NCBI RefSeq assembly: GCF_018614055.1
Contig: NZ_JAGGPB010000074.1
Location: 28,849 to 92,848, forward strand
Direction: 5' to 3'
Length of the DNA: 64,000 nt
Origin: Streptomyces sp. ISL-98
GTDB lineage: Bacteria > Actinomycetota > Actinomycetes > Streptomycetales > Streptomycetaceae
The notes under the pieces were generated by a model. That model saw only the letters and a program-made list of their open reading frames with translations, made no database searches and was not told the DNA's origin. Positions 60,269-64,000 of the stretch are shown here, in pieces. How positions within the stretch are numbered: position 1 is the stretch's first letter; each line of letters starts with the position of its first letter. Position numbers and translations under genes: made by a program.

Positions 60269-62932
60269 ATGGCAGAGCCGGGCGTCGATACGCGTACGAG
60301 GAGTTCTGTGATCACCGCGCGGGCGGCTGCCAGCTTCGATCCCGTGGGACGGTCCGTCGCGACCGCCCGCGCCTTTGTCAGGGACACACTCCAGGGGTGG
60401 GGGTATTCCGACATCGTGGACGACGCCGTCGTCCTCACCAGCGAGCTCGTCACCAACGCCGTCGTGCATGCGGGCACCACCGCCGACGTGCTCTGTCTCC
60501 GGATGGAAGACGGCATCCGGGTCGAGGTCGCCGACCGCTATCCCGAGCGCGAGGTCCCGCTCCAGGGCTCGGCCCAGTCCTTCGGCAGCCCCGACCGCGA
60601 AGGCGGCCGAGGACTGCTCCTGTGCGCCGCGCTCGCCTCCCGCTGGGGCGTCGAGTACGCGCGGACCCACAAGCAGGTCTGGTTCCAACTCGACCTCCCC
60701 GCACGCCCGGTCGGCATCCGCTCCGCCGGTCCCGTTCTCCCGGTCGAGCTCCTCCCGGTCGCCGACGGCCGCGTCCGCGTCGCCGTCGTCCAGATCGACC
60801 GCACCGGCGCGATCAGCGCCTGGAACGAAGACGCGGAGGAGCTTTTCGGTTACGCCGCCGACCAGGTCATCGGCAAGCAGCTCACCGACTTCGCCGCCTG
60901 GCCCCATACCCCCGGCATCGCCACCGGCATCGCGGACGCGCTCCAGCTGTCCCGCTGGGAGGGCAGCTACGGCGTACGCGGCGCCGACGGCCGCGTCGTC
61001 GCCGTCTACGCGTCCCACCTGCGCGTACGGGACGCGGCGGGCGAGCCGTCCACCGTCTGCCTCCTCGTACGCGACTTCGAGCGCGCCGTGATCCAGTCCC
61101 CGCAGCGCACCCCCGCCGACACCGCGGGCGGCACGTTCCCCGAGGGCCGCACTGCCGACCCGTTCGAGGTCTTCATCGGCTCCCCCGCCCCCGACGACCT
61201 CGACGGGCTCCTCCAGCGCACCGTCGAGCGCTCCCGGGACATGCTGGACGCCGATTCCGCGTTCCTGCTCCTCGCCACCGACGACGAGACCGAGCTGGAG
61301 GTACGAGCCACCACCGGCCTCCCCTCCGCCCGCCAGCGCTTCGCCCGCGTCCCGGTGGAAGCCGGCACCGGCCGCTACGGCTCGGCCCGCATGCCCGCCG
61401 TTCACGAGGACCTCACGGCCGTCCCAGGCGCCGTCCCCCTCCTCAGCGGCACCGGCATGCGCTCCGTCGTCACGGTCCCGCTCAAGGTCGAGGGCCGCCT
61501 CACCGGCTCACTCGGCGTCGCCGCCGAAGCCCCCGGCCGGTACTCCAACGAGGAGGCCCTGCGCCTCCAGTTCGCCGCCGACCGCATCGCACTCGCCGTC
61601 GAATCCGCCCGCCTCGGCGAGCTGGAACGCCTCCGCCGAGGCTCCCTGTCCTTCCTCGTCGAGGCCTCCGACCTCCTCGCCGGTACGCTCGACCGCGACC
61701 AGACCCTGGCCCTCATGGCACAGATGACGGTCCCCACGCTGGCCACTTGGTGCGCGGTCTACACGATCGCCGACCAGTCCTCCGAGCCGTACCTCTCGTA
61801 CGTACTCCACGAGGACGAGGAGCGCATCGACGGCCTCAAGGCCCTGCTCTCCAAGATCGACCCGCCCGAGCCGGTCCCCGCCCCCGGCGCCCGCATCTGG
61901 ACGGCCCCGAGCGACGCCGCCCACCAGGCCGCCCTCCGTACGTCGATGCGCAGCCTCGGCCTCGGCTCCACCCCGCACCTCGGCTCGGGCATCGGCACCA
62001 CACTCGCCACAGCCGCAGCCGTCGGCGGCGAGACGGTCGTCCTCCCCCTGGTCGCCCGCAACCGCGTCATCGGCATGCTCACCCTCGGCAAGCCCACCGA
62101 CGACCACTTCCGCCAGGAAATCCTCGAACTCGCCGAGGACCTCTCCCGCCGCGCCGCGCTGGCCCTCGACAACGCACGCCTGTACTCCGAGCGCATGGCC
62201 ATCAGCCAGTCCCTCCAGCGCAGCCTCCTCCCGCCCGAGCTGCCCCACGTCCCGAACGTCGAGGTGGAGGTCATCTACCGAGCGGCCGGCGAAGGCAACG
62301 AGGTCGGCGGCGACTTCTACGACCTCTTCCCGATCCGCGACGGCGCATACGGCTTCGCCATCGGCGACGTCTGCGGTACGGGCCCGGAGGCGGCCGCGGT
62401 CACCGGCCTCGCCCGCCACGCCCTGCGCCTCCTGGCCCGCGAAGGCTTCGGCGGCCCCGCCGTCCTGGAACGCCTGAACGCGGCGATCCTCGACGAGGGC
62501 GCCCGAAGCCGCTTCCTGACGCTCCTGTACGGCGAGTTGTGGCCGCAGGAGGACGGCAGCTCGATCCTCAAAATCGTCTGTGCGGGCCACCCGCTCCCCC
62601 TGCGTCTGCGCCCGGACGGCTCGGTCGAACCGGCCGCCGAACCCCAGCCGCTGCTCGGCGTCATGGAGGACCTGGAGCTGTACGAGCAGACCGTCACCCT
62701 CGACCCCGGCGACGTGCTCCTGTGCGTCACCGACGGCGTCACCGAGCGCCGCGAGGGCACCCGCATGCTCGGCGACGACGGCCTCGCCGACGTCCTGGCC
62801 ACCTGTACGGGCCTGACGGCCGGCGCGGTGGCCGCCCGCATCCTGCGCGCCGTCGAGCGCTTCGCAGCAGAACCGGCATCCGACGACATGGCCATCCTCG
62901 CGATGCGCGTCCCGGAGCGGCACAACTCATAG
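60269..62932 (+). CDS. Multi-sensor PP2C phosphatase (SpoIIE type) with HATPase, PAS and GAF domains
   Basis: 887 residues: N-terminal anti-sigma-type HATPase (LTSELVTNAVVHAGTTAD, GGRGLLLCAALASRWGV), a PAS domain (IDRTGAISAWNEDAEELFGY), two GAF domains (about 310-470 and 480-640) and a C-terminal SpoIIE phosphatase with metal-binding Asp in EVGGDFYDLFPI (near 680) and AIGDVCGTGP. Such fusions control sigma factors through anti-anti-sigma dephosphorylation. It is divergent from osaA, 233 bp apart, and could link osmotic sensing to a SigB/SigH-type response; this is inferred. ATG at 60269 has GGAGG about 12 bp upstream. Confidence 0.9.
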   Translation: MAEPGVDTRTRSSVITARAAASFDPVGRSVATARAFVRDTLQGWGYSDIVDDAVVLTSELVTNAVVHAGTTADVLCLRMEDGIRVEVADRYPEREVPLQGSAQSFGSPDREGGRGLLLCAALASRWGVEYARTHKQVWFQLDLPARPVGIRSAGPVLPVELLPVADGRVRVAVVQIDRTGAISAWNEDAEELFGYAADQVIGKQLTDFAAWPHTPGIATGIADALQLSRWEGSYGVRGADGRVVAVYASHLRVRDAAGEPSTVCLLVRDFERAVIQSPQRTPADTAGGTFPEGRTADPFEVFIGSPAPDDLDGLLQRTVERSRDMLDADSAFLLLATDDETELEVRATTGLPSARQRFARVPVEAGTGRYGSARMPAVHEDLTAVPGAVPLLSGTGMRSVVTVPLKVEGRLTGSLGVAAEAPGRYSNEEALRLQFAADRIALAVESARLGELERLRRGSLSFLVEASDLLAGTLDRDQTLALMAQMTVPTLATWCAVYTIADQSSEPYLSYVLHEDEERIDGLKALLSKIDPPEPVPAPGARIWTAPSDAAHQAALRTSMRSLGLGSTPHLGSGIGTTLATAAAVGGETVVLPLVARNRVIGMLTLGKPTDDHFRQEILELAEDLSRRAALALDNARLYSERMAISQSLQRSLLPPELPHVPNVEVEVIYRAAGEGNEVGGDFYDLFPIRDGAYGFAIGDVCGTGPEAAAVTGLARHALRLLAREGFGGPAVLERLNAAILDEGARSRFLTLLYGELWPQEDGSSILKIVCAGHPLPLRLRPDGSVEPAAEPQPLLGVMEDLELYEQTVTLDPGDVLLCVTDGVTERREGTRMLGDDGLADVLATCTGLTAGAVAARILRAVERFAAEPASDDMAILAMRVPERHNS

Positions 62933-62940
62933 GGCATACA

Positions 62941-62974
62941 CGAAAGGCCCCCGCCAACCGGCGGGGGCCTTTCG
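62941..62974. terminator. Bidirectional terminator before tRNA-Thr
   Basis: 15-bp perfect stem (62941-62955 with 62960-62974), AACC loop and a T-rich flank (TTTCGTTTGTT). It ends the phosphatase gene and, in the other direction, the tRNA transcript. Confidence 0.88.
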
Positions 62975-62981
62975 TTTGTTG

Positions 62982-63054
62982 AGCCCCAATACGGAATCGA
63001 ACCGTAGACCTTCTCCTTACCATGGAGACGCTCTACCGACTGAGCTATTGGGGC
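62982..63054 (-). tRNA. tRNA-Thr (anticodon GGU)
   Basis: 73-nt cloverleaf on the minus strand: acceptor GCCCCAA/TTGGGGC, D arm GCTC/GAGC, anticodon stem TCTCC/GGAGA around loop ATGGTAA (anticodon GGT), variable loop, T arm TACGG-TTCGATT-CCGTA, discriminator T. CCA is not encoded. It reads ACC, the dominant Thr codon in this GC-rich genome. Confidence 0.96.
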
Positions 63055-63079
63055 CTGCTGCGCTGCGGCAACGGAATAG

Positions 63080-63108
63080 ATCATACCCGAATCCGAGCAT
63101 GCTCTGAA
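63080..63108 (-). promoter_or_regulatory. Promoter of tRNA-Thr
   Basis: Minus strand TTCAGA (63108-63103), exactly 17 bp, then TATGAT (63085-63080), 25 nt before the mature tRNA 5' end. TATGAT is the best -10 match seen in the window. Confidence 0.65.
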
Positions 63109-63115
63109 CCAACCC

Positions 63116-63211
63116 TTCCTCTGGACCGGTCCCGCCCCCGCTGCCACCATGCGCGACGCCGCCGACCTGATGTGGGAGTTCTTCGCCTCCCACCCCAAAC
63201 ATTCGTCCTAG
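63116..63211 (+). pseudogene. Decayed 3' end of an esterase/PHB-depolymerase-like gene
   Basis: In one plus-strand frame ending at a stop (63209-63211) the translation reads FLWTGPAPAATMRDAADLMW followed by EFFASHPKHSS. This resembles the C-terminus of PHB-depolymerase-family esterases (catalytic His region HxWPG, then DATxxxWxFFAxHP). A stop at 63077 and the tRNA promoter cut off everything upstream, and the catalytic residues are gone. The stop overlaps that of the convergent DegT-like gene. Confidence 0.45.
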
Positions 63212-63888
63212 AAGGCCGGTTGCAGGAGCCCGCCAAGCGCATTGCAGGCCGCCACGACGCGTTGAAGGTCACGACGCGACAGCTCGCCACCGATGGGCAG
63301 AGCGAGGGTCTCGTCGGCGGCCCGCTCGGTCTCGGGCAGACAGACCTCCCGCTGGAAGTCCGGCAACCGGTGTACGGGAGTCTTCACCGGCACATGACAG
63401 TTGACGCCCCTGCGCCGCACGGCGTGTGCGAACGCGTCACGATCGGGCCGCCCATTACCGGGCACCCGGACGACGTACTGCTGATAGCCGTGCCCCTCGC
63501 ACACCACCGGGGTCCGAACCCCGGTGAGCCGCCCGTCCAGGTAAGCCGCGTGCACGCGCCGTCGAGCGACCGCGCTCGGATCCGCGTCGGCCTCCTCGCG
63601 ATGCTCCACCACGAGAAGCCCTCGCCGACGCCCGAGCTCCTCGAGCCGCCCCATGCCTGCGGGAGACCCGAATCGCTTTACGCCCACGATGGCCGCCGTA
63701 CGCGATGTCACGGCGGCTTCAGCGGCACCCGCATCCAGGCAGTACGTCTCCCCGTCGATGTCGGCGAACACCGGCAGCGCCCGGACAGCCAGCACCGCCT
63801 CAGCCAACTCGACGTTCCCGTAAGCCGACACGATGACCTCGTCGCCGGCACCGACACCCGCGGACTTCAGCATTCCGATCGTCCCCAT
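63208..63888 (-). CDS. Shortened DegT/DnrJ/EryC1-like protein lacking the PLP lysine region
   Basis: 226 residues aligned by eye with sugar aminotransferases of the DegT family: GVGAGDEVIVSAYGNVELAE, then PVFADIDGETYCLDAGAAEA, and a C-terminal part with GYQQYVVRVPGNGRPDRDAF and HVPVKTPVHRLPDF. Typical members have 370-400 residues. Here about 130 residues are missing between VVEHREEAD and ARRRVHAAYLDG, the part that holds the SxYPTKN Schiff-base lysine. The protein cannot be an ordinary aminotransferase. The frame is intact and well conserved otherwise, so it is probably a functional variant rather than a broken gene. ATG at 63888 has no clear ribosome binding site. Confidence 0.75.
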   Translation of the reverse strand: MGTIGMLKSAGVGAGDEVIVSAYGNVELAEAVLAVRALPVFADIDGETYCLDAGAAEAAVTSRTAAIVGVKRFGSPAGMGRLEELGRRRGLLVVEHREEADADPSAVARRRVHAAYLDGRLTGVRTPVVCEGHGYQQYVVRVPGNGRPDRDAFAHAVRRRGVNCHVPVKTPVHRLPDFQREVCLPETERAADETLALPIGGELSRRDLQRVVAACNALGGLLQPAF

Positions 63889-63934
63889 GACTGTGGATGC
63901 TGGTCGTACGACGTGAACATCAAGTGACTAGGCA

Positions 63935-63977
63935 TAAAAAAACGCTGGTCCCTGAACCGAAGTTCAGGGACCAGCGT
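63935..63977 (-). terminator. Intrinsic terminator of a minus-strand gene beyond the window
   Basis: 16-bp perfect stem (63942-63957 with 63962-63977), loop CGAA, followed on the minus strand by a run of seven T (63941-63935). It must end a minus-strand transcript coming from the right. Confidence 0.88.
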
Positions 63978-64000
63978 GAATGATTGTTCGGCGGCGTCCT

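Noticed and set aside
62982..63211. tRNA-Thr as an attachment site of an integrated element
   Set aside because: No integrase, no repeat of the tRNA 3' end and no mobile genes in the visible flank; only an esterase remnant is seen.

Overview
The window is a stretch of a Streptomyces (or closely related streptomycete) chromosome. Coding sequence is very GC-rich with G or C in nearly every third codon position, GTG starts are common, intergenic gaps are short, and the gene order hflX - rshA - dapF - miaA - miaB - two-component pair - gluABCD - recX - recA - lhr - nei2 - dps - clgR - cinA - pgsA - rimO - HTH - ftsK - osaB - osaA matches, from memory, the core region of Streptomyces coelicolor around SCO5796 to SCO5746. 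No phage, insertion sequence or CRISPR array was seen, so most of this is conserved core with small accessory insertions.

Layout. 1-1014: 3' part of a secreted serine protease and a strong bidirectional terminator. 1028-8969: minus-strand housekeeping block (HflX, M1 peptidase, RshA, DapF, membrane protein, MiaA). 9153-9749: two small plus-strand proteins (acidic protein, antitoxin-family protein) and a terminator. 9790-12232: extradiol-dioxygenase-like protein, a small ORF, MiaB. 12303-15417: TAXI-type binding protein facing a sensor kinase/response regulator pair. 15614-19164: glutamate ABC transporter gluABCD with promoter, internal hairpin and terminator. 19272-22109: FAD monooxygenase, a cysteine-rich leader peptide, cysteine dioxygenase and rhodanese. 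22120-25331: MacB/FtsX-type permease co-transcribed with its probable winged-HTH regulator. 25354-27275: recA-recX with a RecA-NDp promoter and an SOS-like box.

27341-33564: NarL-type two-component system, then a short, divergent cytochrome bd-like oxidase pair and an MMPL exporter. 33602-38131: AI-2E-type permease, DUF3046, cyclase-fold protein, AzlCD exporter and its AraC regulator. 38222-45462: Lhr helicase with Nei2 glycosylase (a conserved repair pair), an SDR and a small membrane protein interrupted by two minisatellites. 45557-53404: Dps, then the actinobacterial block clgR-cinA-pgsA-rimO-HTH-ftsK, all minus strand. 53582-62932: osaB and the giant poly-HAMP hybrid kinase osaA, divergent from a multi-sensor PP2C phosphatase. 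62941-63977: terminator, tRNA-Thr(GGU), a decayed esterase 3' end, a shortened DegT-like protein and a terminator for a gene beyond the edge.

The most interesting signals are (1) the short Cys-rich leader peptide at 20969-21055, probably leaderless, in front of cysteine dioxygenase, whose final codons can pair with the dioxygenase ribosome binding site; (2) the cyd-like oxidase lacking several canonical residues and preceded by an unusual array of direct and inverted repeats; (3) a DegT-fold protein that has lost the segment carrying the PLP lysine; and (4) a cluster of minisatellites that extend or reshape protein ends. Locus-tag comparisons are from memory and no database search was run.
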